A stretch of DNA of 64,000 nt. It comes from Chitinophaga cymbidii. GTDB lineage: Bacteria > Bacteroidota > Bacteroidia > Chitinophagales > Chitinophagaceae. The position numbers and the translations under genes are program-made. Numbering within the stretch: the stretch's first letter is position 1; each line of letters opens with the position of its first letter. Location: the NCBI RefSeq assembly GCF_007992715.1, contig NZ_BKAU01000002.1, positions 558,001-622,000 on the forward strand, read 5' to 3'. This document shows, piece by piece, positions 43,032 to 52,697 of this stretch. Below the pieces are notes generated by a model. The model was given only the letters and a program-made list of their open reading frames with translations, was not told the origin of the DNA and made no database searches.

Positions 43032-44221
43032 GTGAAAATGTATGGATAGCAGGCGGTGGTGTGATCTGCGGCATCGGGCAAAACCTGGCGCAGTGCCTGG
43101 ACGCATTTGAGAAAATGCAGCCGGGAATGGGCACCATGCGGCATCTGCATTCCGTACACGCGCAGACGTTTCCCGTAGTGGAAGTAAAAGCGGACAACAA
43201 TGAGCTGGCGCAGCGCGCGGGATTGCCCGCCCACTTGAGCCGCACCGCCCTGCTGAGCATGATCGCCGCGAAGGAAGCGTGGGACAGCACGGGGCTCGGA
43301 GATATTGCGCAGTACCGCGCCGGTTTCGTATCCGCGAATACCGTTGGCGGAATGGACAAAACGGAACATTTCTTTGAAGCGTTCGTGGAAGATAACAGCA
43401 AAGGGCGGTTAAGAGAAGTGGTGCACCATGAATGCGGGAGCATCACGGAACTGGTGGCCGATGCAATGGGTATCCGCCATCATGTGTCCACCATCAGCAC
43501 CGCCTGCTCGTCCGGCGCCAACGCATTGATGTATGGCGCGCGTATGATCAGCAACGGTTTGCTGGACGTGGTGATCGCCGGTGGAACAGACGCATTGACG
43601 CGCTTCACGCTCAACGGCTTCAACACGCTCATGATCCTCGATCAGCAGAAATGCCGCCCCTTCGATGATACGCGCACCGGCCTGAACCTCGGAGAGGGCG
43701 CGGGTTACGTGGTGCTGGTAGCGGACAGGTTGGCGGAGAAAATAAAACCCTGGTGCCGCCTGAGCGGTTTCGCCAATGCCAATGATGCCTATCATCAGAC
43801 CGCATCATCGCCCGATGGCACCGGTAATTACCTCGCCATGCAGGGCGCGTTGCAAATGAGCGGATTGCAGCCCGCCGATATCGGCTACATCAACCTGCAC
43901 GGCACCGGCACGCAGAATAACGACAGTTCGGAAGGGCTGGCGATCGTAAGGTTGTTTGAAAAGGATTATCCGCCTGTAAGCTCTACAAAAAGTTTTACAG
44001 GGCATACGCTGGGCGCCAGCGGCGGGATAGAAGCGGTATTGTCCGCCTGCGCCCTCAAAGAAGGGATCATTTATCCCAATGCGCAGTTCGCCACGCAGAT
44101 GAAAGAGCTGCCCTTCAGTCCGGTTACGGCCTTTTCCCGCGGGCATGCGTTGCAGCATGTGATGTCTAACTCCTTCGGGTTTGGCGGCAATTGCTCGAGC
44201 CTGGTTTTTTCAAAACAATGA
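43028..44221 (+). CDS. Beta-ketoacyl-ACP synthase, third copy (elongating KS)
   Basis: 397 residues. Cys in ISTACSSGANALMYG, His in INLHGTGTQNNDS, Lys and His in STKSFTGHTLGASGG are all present. It overlaps both its ACP and the cysteine-less partner at 44218, an arrangement like the KS/chain-length-factor pair of type II polyketide synthases, so this is the likely elongating enzyme. Confidence 0.92.
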   Translation: MSENVWIAGGGVICGIGQNLAQCLDAFEKMQPGMGTMRHLHSVHAQTFPVVEVKADNNELAQRAGLPAHLSRTALLSMIAAKEAWDSTGLGDIAQYRAGFVSANTVGGMDKTEHFFEAFVEDNSKGRLREVVHHECGSITELVADAMGIRHHVSTISTACSSGANALMYGARMISNGLLDVVIAGGTDALTRFTLNGFNTLMILDQQKCRPFDDTRTGLNLGEGAGYVVLVADRLAEKIKPWCRLSGFANANDAYHQTASSPDGTGNYLAMQGALQMSGLQPADIGYINLHGTGTQNNDSSEGLAIVRLFEKDYPPVSSTKSFTGHTLGASGGIEAVLSACALKEGIIYPNAQFATQMKELPFSPVTAFSRGHALQHVMSNSFGFGGNCSSLVFSKQ

Positions 44222-45288
44222 CAGGAATGAAACCGCAAGCGTACATACAAGGCACAGGCGCTGTATCCGCACAGGATAGCAACGTATTCCCCGGAACTAT
44301 CCGGGAATATGAAAGCATCCGCCTGCCCGTAGCGGACCCGGATTACAAGCAGTGGATCGATATCAAACAGATCCGCCGCATGGGCCGGGTGATCAAAATG
44401 GGCGTGGCCGCGTCGCACATCAGCTTGCAGCATGCCGGTATCACCATGCCCGATGCGATTATCATGGGCACGGCGTATGGCTGCCTTGCCGATACCGGCG
44501 TTTTCCTCAACAAGCTGGTCACGCAAAAGGAAGACATGCTCACGCCCACCGCTTTCATTCAAAGCACGCATAATACCGTCGGCGGCCAGATCGCTTTATT
44601 GCTCGGCTGCCACGCCTATAACAATACCTTCGTGCACGGCGCTTTCTCGCTTGAAAACGCCCTGCAGGACAGCCTCCTGTTCCTCCTCGAACAACCCTCG
44701 CGGAAAGTGCTGGCCGGCGCGGTAGACGAGATCACCGATTACAGCCACGCCATCCTTTCCCGCTTCGGCCTGTACAAATCAGCGCCGGTAAAAAATACCG
44801 CCCTGCTGCAATCCCGTACGGCCGGCACCGTAGCCGGAGAAGGCGCCGCCTTTTTTGTGCTCGCCAAAGAAAAGGACGTACAATCCCAGGCGGAACTGAC
44901 CGGGCTGGAAATGCTCTACAAGCCCCGCTCCGCACAGGAAACAGCCATGCGCCTCGAACAGTTCCTGCAAAGGCACGGCCTGCAGGCGCAGGACATTGAC
45001 CTGCTGATCACCGGTCGGAACGGAGATGTAAAAGAAGACGCCTATTACGAAACGATAGAAAGCGGATCATTCGCCGGCAAGCCCGTAGCGGCATTCAAGC
45101 ACCTCTGCGGAGAATACCCCACGGCAGCGGCCTTCGCCATGTGGATGGCTACCGGCATGCTCCGGGACCAGCAGGTGCCGTCCGCCGCCATGTTCAAAGG
45201 AGCGGCGCCCGCAGCGGTGAAAAGAATACTGATCTGGAACCATCAGCATACCACGCATCACTCATTTATTTTATTATCGGCATGCTGA
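44218..45288 (+). CDS. Chain-length-factor-like ketosynthase homologue, catalytic residues lost
   Basis: 356 residues from the ATG overlapping the KS stop (ATGA). The fold can be followed (MGRVIKMGVAASHISLQHAG, then QSTHNTVGGQIALLLGC), but where KS enzymes have Cys it reads TFVHGAFSLEN, the first His motif is replaced by TGRNGDVKE and the second by CGEYPTAAAF. It should dimerise with the KS at 43028 and help set chain length. Confidence 0.87.
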   Translation: MTGMKPQAYIQGTGAVSAQDSNVFPGTIREYESIRLPVADPDYKQWIDIKQIRRMGRVIKMGVAASHISLQHAGITMPDAIIMGTAYGCLADTGVFLNKLVTQKEDMLTPTAFIQSTHNTVGGQIALLLGCHAYNNTFVHGAFSLENALQDSLLFLLEQPSRKVLAGAVDEITDYSHAILSRFGLYKSAPVKNTALLQSRTAGTVAGEGAAFFVLAKEKDVQSQAELTGLEMLYKPRSAQETAMRLEQFLQRHGLQAQDIDLLITGRNGDVKEDAYYETIESGSFAGKPVAAFKHLCGEYPTAAAFAMWMATGMLRDQQVPSAAMFKGAAPAAVKRILIWNHQHTTHHSFILLSAC

Positions 45289-46070
45289 AATACCGGACGA
45301 TATGGATCATCATCTATTTCATCATCGCAGCCGCGCTGCTGGTACATTACTTTGTACACCCGCTGCCGCCGGCCGGAACGATCGCCGGTATTATCGCGGG
45401 ACTGCTGATCTATATTGGCCTCGCCATCTGGGGCGCCACGCGCGTGGATTCCAACTATTTCATTGATGTACATACGAAAGGCGTTACGCAGGAAAAAGCC
45501 GTCTCGCTGTCGTTTGACGACGGGCCGGTAGAAAATTACACCCCCCAGATTCTGGACATCCTGCAGCAGCATCAAGTGCCGGCTGCTTTTTTTTGTATCG
45601 GCCACCGCGCCGAAACACAGCCGCACTTACTGAAACGTATACACGCAGATGGCCACCTCATCGGCAATCACAGCTATGAACATAATTTCTGGTTTGATCT
45701 GAAATCATCCGGGAACATGATCAAAGACCTGCAAACGGCGGATGAAATGATCATCAACGCCACCGGCCTGCAGCCCCGGCTGTTCCGGCCGCCTTACGGC
45801 GTCACCAATCCGAATCTCGCCAAAGCCATCAGGGAAGGAGATTACATCCCGGTAGGGTGGAGCATCCGCTCCCTCGACACCGTGATCAAAGAAGAAGATA
45901 AACTGCTGGAAAGAGTGACCCGGAACATCCGCCCCGGCGACATATTCCTGTTCCACGACACCAGCGCCGCCACCGTGCGGATATTGCCCGCGCTCATCCG
46001 GCACATCCGGGAGCAGGGTTTCGCCATCCGCCGGATCGATCATTTATTAAACGTACCAGCTTATGCGTAG
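45282..46070 (+). CDS. NodB-fold polysaccharide deacetylase homologue
   Basis: 262 residues from the ATG at 45282. Two N-terminal membrane spans (IWIIIYFIIAAALLVHYFV and IAGIIAGLLIYIGLAIW) anchor an extracytoplasmic NodB domain with SLSFDDGPVENYTP (catalytic Asp and metal Asp), GNHSYEHNF (metal His pair), RLFRPPYGVTN and GDIFLFHDTS. It may remove an acetyl group from a sugar on the pigment carrier. It overlaps the LolA-like gene by 8 bp. Confidence 0.9.
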   Translation: MLKYRTIWIIIYFIIAAALLVHYFVHPLPPAGTIAGIIAGLLIYIGLAIWGATRVDSNYFIDVHTKGVTQEKAVSLSFDDGPVENYTPQILDILQQHQVPAAFFCIGHRAETQPHLLKRIHADGHLIGNHSYEHNFWFDLKSSGNMIKDLQTADEMIINATGLQPRLFRPPYGVTNPNLAKAIREGDYIPVGWSIRSLDTVIKEEDKLLERVTRNIRPGDIFLFHDTSAATVRILPALIRHIREQGFAIRRIDHLLNVPAYA

Positions 46071-46692
46071 ATGGATTTTTTTAGCCTGTTGCCTGGTAAC
46101 GCTGCATGCCACCGCGCAGCAAAACTTCAAGCCCGTGGCTAACCTCGAGTTGTTTAAACAGCAGTTTGCGAAGACCGCGCAGCAAACGAACACGATCAAA
46201 AGTGATTTTGTACAGGAAAAGAACCTGGGCATGCTTGCTGAAAAGATCATCAGCAAAGGAAAGTTCTGGTTCAAAAAAGAAAATAAGGTGCGGATGGAAT
46301 ACAGTTCTCCTTCGTATTACCTGATGGTGATCAACGGAAAGGACTTCCGCATCAAGGATACAAAGACGGACCGCAATCTCTCCGCCCGCAATAACAGGCT
46401 GTTCGAGCAGATCAGCAAGATCACGGCGGATTGCGTGCAGGGGAACGTGCTGAACAACAAGGATTTTACCACGAAGGTATCCGAAAACACAGCGTTCTAC
46501 CGCCTGGAAATGACGCCCGTGGCAAAGAACCTGAAGGATTTCTTTTCGGTGATCGAGCTGCTGGTGGATAAAAAAGACCTTTCCGTGGTAAAGATGGTCA
46601 TGCATGAACGCTCCGGCGACGATACCTCCATCAGCTTTACCAATAAAGAAGTGAACATTACCATACCGGATGACATCTTTGCGCTTAAATAG
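46063..46692 (+). CDS. LolA-like outer-membrane carrier protein
   Basis: 209 residues with a signal peptide (RRWIFLACCLVTLHATAQ). KSDFVQEKNLGMLAEKIISK, GKFWFKKENKVRMEYSSP and the following strands match the LolA/LolB-type half-barrel that carries lipid moieties across the periplasm. Such genes are constant members of aryl-polyene clusters. It probably ferries the pigment-bearing lipid. It overlaps the next lipoprotein by 23 bp. Confidence 0.87.
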   Translation: MRRWIFLACCLVTLHATAQQNFKPVANLELFKQQFAKTAQQTNTIKSDFVQEKNLGMLAEKIISKGKFWFKKENKVRMEYSSPSYYLMVINGKDFRIKDTKTDRNLSARNNRLFEQISKITADCVQGNVLNNKDFTTKVSENTAFYRLEMTPVAKNLKDFFSVIELLVDKKDLSVVKMVMHERSGDDTSISFTNKEVNITIPDDIFALK

Positions 46693-47296
46693 CATCCTTT
46701 TGCTGTGCTGCCTGCTCGCGTCCTGCAGCTCCGCTTACCGTTCCCTGCAACGCATGGAAGGGGACGCCGCCTGCATTCAGCAGTTCCGGCCGAAGATCAC
46801 GCAAACGGTGCTGTACAGCACGCAGGTGGATGTGCTGAAACATCATTTCTCCGGCCTGCTGTTGTTCAAGCCGATGGAAGACAGCAGCATGCGGGTGGTG
46901 TTTGCCAGTGAAATGGGATTGAAGTTTTTCGATTTTGAATTTGCGAAGGATGGAACGTTCACCAAACACTACATCCTCCCGAAGATGGATAAAAAAGCCG
47001 TCATCAAAACACTGCAGAAAGATTTCGAAATGATCCTCATGCGGCAGGACCCCGCCACCGCGGAAGTGCTGACAGACGGCGAAAACCGTTACACCGCATT
47101 CCCGCTCAAAAAGGGAAAAATATATTATATCACCAGCAAAGACTGTTCAACGTTCGTTCGCGTGGAGAACGGCTCCCGCCGCAAACCGGTAGTGGAAGCG
47201 TTTTTGTCGCACTACACGAACGGCGTGCCGGACAGCATCCTGATACAGCATAAAAACGTTAAATTCAATATTTCATCACAACGCGCGGAAAAATAA
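46670..47296 (+). CDS. Predicted lipoprotein of unknown function
   Basis: 208 residues. The signal SILLLCCLLASC gives a lipid-modified Cys followed by SSAYRSL. The mature part (HHFSGLLLFKPMEDSSMRVV, then FFDFEFAKDGTFTKHYILP) could be a LolB-like half-barrel partner of the LolA homologue, but I cannot confirm that from motifs. It overlaps the genes on both sides. Confidence 0.75.
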   Translation: MTSLRLNSILLLCCLLASCSSAYRSLQRMEGDAACIQQFRPKITQTVLYSTQVDVLKHHFSGLLLFKPMEDSSMRVVFASEMGLKFFDFEFAKDGTFTKHYILPKMDKKAVIKTLQKDFEMILMRQDPATAEVLTDGENRYTAFPLKKGKIYYITSKDCSTFVRVENGSRRKPVVEAFLSHYTNGVPDSILIQHKNVKFNISSQRAEK

Positions 47297-47658
47297 TGTT
47301 AGCAGGAAAATTCTATACGATCGTCACACAACAGCAGCCGGACGCACAGTCGGTGCACACCACTATCGCCCTGAATGCGCAGCATCCTATTTTTGGAGGT
47401 CATTTTCCCGATCAGCCCGTAGTGCCGGGCGTCTGCATGATGCAGATCATCCAGGAGCTTTTATCCGGCGCTGTCGGTAAAAAGCTGCTGATCGAAAAAG
47501 CGGCCAACATGAAGTTCCTGAACATGATCGACCCGGTAAAACAGCCGGAAGTGAACGTGGAGATCTCCTACACGCCGCAGGAAAACGCTTACAAGGCTAC
47601 CGCCGTGATCAAACACGAGGCCACCGTGTTCCTGAAATTCCAGGGGCTTTTTAAATGA
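47296..47658 (+). CDS. ApeI-like hotdog dehydratase lacking the FabZ glutamate
   Basis: 120 residues. HPIFGGHFPDQPVVPGVCMM carries the catalytic His36 in the GHFP-PxxPGV block. Fourteen residues on, where FabZ has Glu, it reads Gln50 (MMQIIQEL). The second dehydratase of the cluster (36977) has Glu but no His, so the two are complementary. It resembles the ApeI dehydratase group as I remember it. One base overlaps the upstream lipoprotein gene. Confidence 0.84.
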   Translation: MLAGKFYTIVTQQQPDAQSVHTTIALNAQHPIFGGHFPDQPVVPGVCMMQIIQELLSGAVGKKLLIEKAANMKFLNMIDPVKQPEVNVEISYTPQENAYKATAVIKHEATVFLKFQGLFK

Positions 47659-47661
47659 ACG

Positions 47662-48837
47662 ATGGCTGAAACACCAACATACGGCAAGGTGTGCGTGCTG
47701 ATCCCGACGTACAACAATGCGGCTACACTGGGCCAGGTGTTGCGGGACGCGCTGTCCCACACCAGCGACGTGCTCGTGGTGAACGACGGCGCCACCGATC
47801 ACACCGCGGAAGTGCTGGAACAGTTTCCGGAGGTGCCCGTTTTGTCGTACACCCCGAACCGCGGCAAAGGCATCGCGCTGCGCCGAGGCTTTCAGTTCGC
47901 GCGCGAACGGGGATACGATTATGCCATCACCATGGATGCCGACGGGCAGCACTTTGCCAGCGACATTGCCGTGTTCATGGAAAAGCTGAAGACGGACGGC
48001 CCCGCCATTTATATCGGCGCCCGGAACCTGCAGCAGGAGAACATGCCGGGGAAGAACACCTTCGCGAACAAGTTTTCCAACTTCTGGTTTTATGTGGAAA
48101 CGGGGTTGAAAGGTCCTGATACGCAATCCGGTTTCCGGCTTTACCCGCTGCATGCCATTGGTAATACCCGTTTTTTCTGTACCAAATACGAATTTGAAAT
48201 AGAAGTGCTGGTACGCAGCGCCTGGAAAGGCATCCGTATCGATTGGGTGCCCGTGCAGGTCTACTACCCGCCGGCGGAGGAGCGGGTGTCCCACTTCCGC
48301 CCCTTCCGCGATTTTTCCCGCATCAGCGTGCTTAACACCGTGCTGGTAACGATCGCGTTTGCGTATATCCATCCGCGTAACTTCATCCGTTTTTTGTTCA
48401 GCAAAGGCGGATTTAAACAATTGTTGCGCGAACATCTTTTTAATCCGGATGAGCCCTCGCACCGCAAAGCCCTGTCCATCGGCTTCGGCGTGTTCATGGG
48501 CATTGTGCCCATCTGGGGCTTCCAGATGCTGACGGCTGTAGTGCTGGCCGCTTTTTTGCGGCTGAACAAAGCGCTGGTATTGATCGCGTCGAACATCAGC
48601 ATCCCGCCCATGATACCCGTCATCGTATATCTCAGCTTCCTGATGGGAAGGATGTACGTGTCGGAAGACGCTACATGGATATTGTTCAGCAAAGACCTGA
48701 GCATCGCATCCATGCAGCAGAACATTTATCAGTATATCACCGGAAGCCTGACGCTGGCCGTGGTGGCCGGTGCCGTGGCGGCGCTCACCTCGTGGGTGCT
48801 GCTTGCCGTCTTCCGTAAGAAACGAATCGCAGCTTAA
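47662..48837 (+). CDS. GT2 glycosyltransferase with C-terminal DUF2062 membrane domain
   Basis: 391 residues. KVCVLIPTYNNAATLGQVLR, VVNDGATDHTAEVL and the metal site YAITMDADGQHF define a GT2 transferase of the dolichyl-phosphate-mannose synthase type (about 1-230). The C-terminal third is a DUF2062 domain with two or three spans (ALSIGFGVFMGIVPIWGFQM). It probably adds a sugar at the membrane to the pigment's lipid anchor or to the polyene. One base overlaps the MMPL fusion gene. Confidence 0.9.
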   Translation: MAETPTYGKVCVLIPTYNNAATLGQVLRDALSHTSDVLVVNDGATDHTAEVLEQFPEVPVLSYTPNRGKGIALRRGFQFARERGYDYAITMDADGQHFASDIAVFMEKLKTDGPAIYIGARNLQQENMPGKNTFANKFSNFWFYVETGLKGPDTQSGFRLYPLHAIGNTRFFCTKYEFEIEVLVRSAWKGIRIDWVPVQVYYPPAEERVSHFRPFRDFSRISVLNTVLVTIAFAYIHPRNFIRFLFSKGGFKQLLREHLFNPDEPSHRKALSIGFGVFMGIVPIWGFQMLTAVVLAAFLRLNKALVLIASNISIPPMIPVIVYLSFLMGRMYVSEDATWILFSKDLSIASMQQNIYQYITGSLTLAVVAGAVAALTSWVLLAVFRKKRIAA

Positions 48838-51800
48838 TGGGTACCATCTTCATATCGGTTTATAACTTCTTTGCAAAACGCAAATGGCTGCTCTGGGCTT
48901 TCATGCTCGGGAGCTTCGTCATTGCGGGCCTGCTGGCCTCGCGGATCAGGCTGGAAGAGGATATTACCCGCATTCTGCCGCAGGACAAAAAGATCGACCG
49001 GCTGCAGCAATTCCTGCAAAGCGCAAAGTTTGCGGACAAGCTGGTGGTGATGCTCTCCCGCGAAGATGCGGAGCCGGACAGCCTGGTGGCCGCCGCGCAG
49101 CATTTTACGGAAGGGCTGGCGCAACCGCAGCTGCAGCAGCATATTAAAAGCATACAGGCGCAGGCGGACGACGCCATGATGATGAACCTCCTGCAGGCCG
49201 TGCAGGATCATCTGCCCGTATTCCTCGAGGGAAAAGATTATGCGTCCATCGATTCGCTGATCACGCCGGCGCGCGTGAAACAGACGATGGAATCCAACTA
49301 CAACACACTGATTTCCCCCGCGGGGCTGGTGCTGAAAAGAATGATCCAGGCCGATCCCGTTGGTATTTCATGGATCGCGATGAAAAAATTGCAGCAGCTG
49401 CAGGTGGATGAACAGTTTGAACTGTACGATGGATATGTGATGAGCAAAGACCAGCGCAACCTGCTGCTCTTCATCACACCATTGCATCCGCCCAATGAAA
49501 CGGGAAAGAACAAACGTTTTTTAGCTGACCTGGATGCCTGGGTAGATACGGTGCAGTCACAACACAAAGGCAGCGATATCAGCTACTTCGGCGCTACCGC
49601 CGTGGCGGTGGGCAATGCCATGCAGCTGCGGCAGGACACTTATTTTACGCAAGGCATTACCGTACTGCTGCTGATCGTGCTGATCGCGCTGTTCTTCCGG
49701 AAGAAGCGCGCGCCGCTGCTGGTGATGCTGCCGGTAGTGTTCGGCGCGCTGTTTTCCCTGGCGATCGTATACCTTTTCAAAGGCGGCATCTCGGTGATTG
49801 CGCTGGGCGCGGGGTGTGTGGTGCTGGGCATTGCGGTGAACTATTCGCTGCATGTGTTCAACCACTATCGCCATTTGCCGGACATCCGGCAGGTGATAAA
49901 AGACCTGGCCATGCCCATGACCGTAGGCAGCTTTACAACGGTCGGCGGCTTTCTCTGCCTGCAGTTCGTGAAATCGCCCATGTTAAGGGATGTTGGGCTG
50001 TTCGCCGCTTTCAGCCTGGTAGGCGCCGCCCTGTTCTCGCTCATCGTACTGCCGCACCTGATCGTATTGGGCAAACGCCCCGCGGCTGCGCTGCATCGCG
50101 CCAACAGCTGGCTGGACAAACTTTCCAACTGGCGGCCGGAGCGCAACAAATACCTCGTAGGCGGCATCCTCCTGCTCACCGCAGTGTTCTTCTTCACCGC
50201 AAGGAACGTTACATTCGAAAGCGACATGATGCGGATGAACTACATGTCCGACCGACTGCAGAAAGCAGAGCAAAAGCTGAATAACATCAATGCCTACACG
50301 GCGCAATCCGTGTACCTCATATCGGAAGGAAACAATCTCAACGCCGCACTCCAAAGCCGCGAAAGAACGGCGCCGGTAATACAGTCGCTGGTAGACAAAG
50401 GCGCTATCAAAAAGGTCTCCGGCGCCGGTAGCCTGTTATTGTCCGAAGAAGAACAGGCCGCGCGCATCCGCCGCTGGAACGCTTACTGGACGCCGGAAAA
50501 ACAGGAACAGCTGATCCGCGTGCTGCAGCAGGAAGGCGCCGTGTACAAATTCAGGAGCACCGCCTTTGCGCCATTTGAAACACTGCTCCATAAAGATTAT
50601 ACCGCGCTGCCGCCGGAACGCTCCGCTTTGCTGGAAGCCGGGTTGCTGAGCGATTTTGTAACGATCAAAGAAGGCGCCTCCGCGGTGATCAGCCTGCTGA
50701 AAGTAGCCCCTGACCGCAAAGACGAAGTTTACGCCGCACTGGATAGCCAGCCGCAAACGGTGATATTCGACAAACAATACACCGCAAACCGGCTGGCGGA
50801 GATCATCCGCGACGAGTTCAGTACCATCGCCTGGATGACCTCATTGCTCGTATTCGCCGCGCTGTTACTGTCTTACGGACGGATAGAGCTGGCTCTGATC
50901 ACTTTCATTCCCATGCTGTTCAGCTGGGTGTGGATACTCGGCATCATGGGGCTGTTCGGCATACCGTTCAATATCGTGAACATTATTCTCTCCACTTTCA
51001 TATTCGGTCTGGGTGATGATTACAGCATTTTCACAATGGACGGGCTGCAACAGGAATACAAAACCGGCAGCAAGCACCTGCCGTCCTTCAAATCATCGAT
51101 CTTCTTTTCCGCCATCACCACCATACTCGGGCTGGGCGTGCTCATTTTCGCCAAACATCCTTCACTGCGCTCCATTGCGCTGATCGCGGTGATCGGCATC
51201 AGCTGCGTGGTGCTCACGTCGCAGGTACTCATTCCGTTCTTTTTCAACTGGCTGATCACCAACCGGGTAAAGAAAAAGTACGCGCCGTGGACGCTCTTCG
51301 GCTGGACGACCTCCGTCTTTGCCTTTTCCTATTTTACCTTTGGCGCTTTCCTGCTCACTTTCCTGGGATTTTTCCTCGTGAAGATCAATCCCTTCAACCT
51401 GGAAAAAGGCAAGCGGATCTACCATAAAATACTCTCAAAGTTTACCTGGAGCATCCTGCACGTGATGGTCAACACCAAAAAGACCACGATCAATAACACC
51501 GGCGAGGATTTTAAAAAGCCCGCCGTTGTCATCAGCAACCATCAGTCTTTCCTCGATATTCTCATGTCCACCGCCATGCACCCGAACGTGGTGCTGCTCA
51601 CGAACCAGTGGGTGTACAATTCGCCTGTTTTCGGTTCTGTGGTGAAGATGGCGGACTATTACCCGGTGGCGGAAGGCGTGGAAGGCAGCATTGAAAAGCT
51701 GCGGGAGCGGGTGGAGCAGGGATATTCGATTGTGATATACCCCGAAGGCACACGTTCCCCGGATGCAGGCATCAAGCGCTTTCACAAGGGCGCGTTCTAC

Positions 51801-52697
51801 CTGGCGGAAGAACTCGGGCTGGACATTCTGCCGGCCGTTATTCACGGCACCGCCTACACGATGTCGAAAGGCGATTTCCTGCTGAAGAACGGCACCATGA
51901 CCCTGAAGTTCCTGCCCCGCATCAAGCCGGACGACAAACGTTGGGGAGATAACTACAGCGCGCGTACGAAGCTGGTGAGCCGTTATTTCCGGCAGGAATA
52001 TGAAGCATTGCGCCGTGACGAGGAAACGCCGGCCTACTTCCGCGAACAGCTGATCTACAATTACATCTACAAAGGTCCCGTGCTGGAATGGTATATGCGC
52101 ATCAAAACAAAGATGGAAAACAACTATGAACTGTTCCATCAGCTGCTGCCGAAAAAAGGAAAGATCATGGACATCGGCTGCGGGTACGGCTTTATGAGCT
52201 ATATGCTGCATTTCCTTGCGCCAGAACGCCAGATCAAAGGCGTGGATTACGACGAAGAAAAGATCGCCACGGCGCAGCATTGTTATCTTCGCAATGAGAT
52301 GATACAATTCGAAGCGGCGGACATCACGCAGTATACCCTCGGGCACCAGGACGCCTTTGTGCTGCTGGACGTACTGCATTACCTGCCCGCCGCTGCGCAG
52401 GAGCAGCTGTTGCAGCAATGTATCCGCAAGCTCAACCCCGGTGGCGTGATCATTGTGCGGGACGGCGATGCGGACCTCGGCAGGCGGCATGAAGGCACAA
52501 AGCTGACGGAGCTGTTCAGCACCCGTTTGCTCGGCTTCAACAAAACGGCCAACGGTCCTTTGTCGTTCTTCTCCTCCTCCGCCCTGCGCGGCATTGCGGA
52601 ACGGAACGGCGCCACCGTAGAGCAGATCGACAATACCAGGTATACATCCAACGTGATCTTTATTATCAAACATTCATTGAGCGAGCAGTATGCATAA
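48837..52697 (+). CDS. MMPL/RND exporter-acyltransferase-methyltransferase fusion
   Basis: 1286 residues, three activities in one chain. About 1-850 is an MMPL/RND transporter with two membrane halves and periplasmic loops (YLFKGGISVIALGAGCVVLG; STFIFGLGDDYSIF). About 880-1080 is a PlsC-type acyltransferase with VVISNHQSFLDIL (NHx4D) and VIYPEGTRSPD. About 1085-1286 is a class I methyltransferase with KIMDIGCGYGFMSYML. This order is known from flexirubin clusters. It should couple pigment export with acylation and methylation. It starts one base inside the GT2 gene and its stop overlaps the phytoene-desaturase-like gene. Confidence 0.92.
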   Translation: MGTIFISVYNFFAKRKWLLWAFMLGSFVIAGLLASRIRLEEDITRILPQDKKIDRLQQFLQSAKFADKLVVMLSREDAEPDSLVAAAQHFTEGLAQPQLQQHIKSIQAQADDAMMMNLLQAVQDHLPVFLEGKDYASIDSLITPARVKQTMESNYNTLISPAGLVLKRMIQADPVGISWIAMKKLQQLQVDEQFELYDGYVMSKDQRNLLLFITPLHPPNETGKNKRFLADLDAWVDTVQSQHKGSDISYFGATAVAVGNAMQLRQDTYFTQGITVLLLIVLIALFFRKKRAPLLVMLPVVFGALFSLAIVYLFKGGISVIALGAGCVVLGIAVNYSLHVFNHYRHLPDIRQVIKDLAMPMTVGSFTTVGGFLCLQFVKSPMLRDVGLFAAFSLVGAALFSLIVLPHLIVLGKRPAAALHRANSWLDKLSNWRPERNKYLVGGILLLTAVFFFTARNVTFESDMMRMNYMSDRLQKAEQKLNNINAYTAQSVYLISEGNNLNAALQSRERTAPVIQSLVDKGAIKKVSGAGSLLLSEEEQAARIRRWNAYWTPEKQEQLIRVLQQEGAVYKFRSTAFAPFETLLHKDYTALPPERSALLEAGLLSDFVTIKEGASAVISLLKVAPDRKDEVYAALDSQPQTVIFDKQYTANRLAEIIRDEFSTIAWMTSLLVFAALLLSYGRIELALITFIPMLFSWVWILGIMGLFGIPFNIVNIILSTFIFGLGDDYSIFTMDGLQQEYKTGSKHLPSFKSSIFFSAITTILGLGVLIFAKHPSLRSIALIAVIGISCVVLTSQVLIPFFFNWLITNRVKKKYAPWTLFGWTTSVFAFSYFTFGAFLLTFLGFFLVKINPFNLEKGKRIYHKILSKFTWSILHVMVNTKKTTINNTGEDFKKPAVVISNHQSFLDILMSTAMHPNVVLLTNQWVYNSPVFGSVVKMADYYPVAEGVEGSIEKLRERVEQGYSIVIYPEGTRSPDAGIKRFHKGAFYLAEELGLDILPAVIHGTAYTMSKGDFLLKNGTMTLKFLPRIKPDDKRWGDNYSARTKLVSRYFRQEYEALRRDEETPAYFREQLIYNYIYKGPVLEWYMRIKTKMENNYELFHQLLPKKGKIMDIGCGYGFMSYMLHFLAPERQIKGVDYDEEKIATAQHCYLRNEMIQFEAADITQYTLGHQDAFVLLDVLHYLPAAAQEQLLQQCIRKLNPGGVIIVRDGDADLGRRHEGTKLTELFSTRLLGFNKTANGPLSFFSSSALRGIAERNGATVEQIDNTRYTSNVIFIIKHSLSEQYA

